Origin: Porphyromonadaceae bacterium
GTDB lineage: Bacteria; Bacteroidota; Bacteroidia; Bacteroidales; Dysgonomonadaceae
Direction: 5' to 3'
NCBI GenBank assembly: GCA_022840285.1
Contig: JALHIE010000148.1
Span: 1-5,243, forward strand
DNA: 5,243 bases
Each line of letters starts with the position of its first letter. Within the stretch, counting starts at the first letter, position 1. Below the pieces are notes generated by a model. It saw only the letters and a list, made by a program, of their open reading frames with translations, was not told where the DNA came from and did not search any database. This document shows, one piece after another, positions 5,204 to 5,243 of this stretch. The translations under genes were made by a program, and so were the position numbers.

Positions 5204-5243
5204 GGCAAAACAATTTCAAGCTTATCAAAATTCCAACACCATA

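Noticed and set aside
1..5243. Mobile element, CRISPR array, tRNA or defence system
   Set aside because: No transposase or integrase motifs, no regularly spaced direct repeats, and no tRNA-like fold were seen; all clear genes are housekeeping or regulatory families.

Overview
The window most likely comes from the chromosome of a Bacteroidota (Bacteroidales-like) bacterium. Three observations point there. Several gene starts are preceded by the Bacteroidota -7 promoter element TAnnTTTG (1867-1874, 3001-3008, and on the minus strand 1759-1752) with A-rich leaders and no clear Shine-Dalgarno. The DUF4494 family is, as far as I recall, confined to that phylum. The YggS and OxyR homologues also have Bacteroidota-style sequence. 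Genus cannot be fixed from this sequence alone.

Layout. On the minus strand, 1-1732 holds a two-gene operon: a DUF554 membrane protein (1732 to 1055) followed one base later by an APC-superfamily basic amino acid/polyamine antiporter (1053 to beyond the left edge). A 173-bp divergent intergenic region (1733-1905) carries opposing promoter elements and several palindromes. On the plus strand, a DUF4494 gene (1906-2330) overlaps the start of a YggS-type PLP-binding protein gene (2327-2968) by ATGA. The DUF4494 gene is broken by an apparent 1-nt frameshift near 2248. A second plus-strand unit, with its own promoter at about 3001, holds a dihydroorotate-dehydrogenase-like flavoprotein (3042-4019) overlapping oxyR (4016-4957), again by ATGA. 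The last 286 bp (4958-5243) have no convincing gene. They hold a weak terminator after oxyR, a bulged hairpin, and a possible promoter for a gene beyond the right edge.

How the genes may work together. The permease is a proton-independent-looking APA-type exchanger of cationic amino acids or their decarboxylation products; its partner DUF554 has no established function. YggS proteins bind PLP and affect PLP and amino-acid homeostasis, and DUF4494 is its coupled, uncharacterised partner. OxyR keeps both redox cysteines (C200 and C209) and is translationally coupled to a flavoprotein-fold protein that lacks the catalytic loop of true dihydroorotate dehydrogenases.

I see no mobile element, CRISPR array, tRNA or rRNA. 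The window looks like ordinary core chromosome. The points worth a second look are the DUF4494 frameshift, an apparent deletion in the YggS active-site-side loop, the dihydroorotate-dehydrogenase-like/OxyR coupling, and the palindromes in the two promoter regions.
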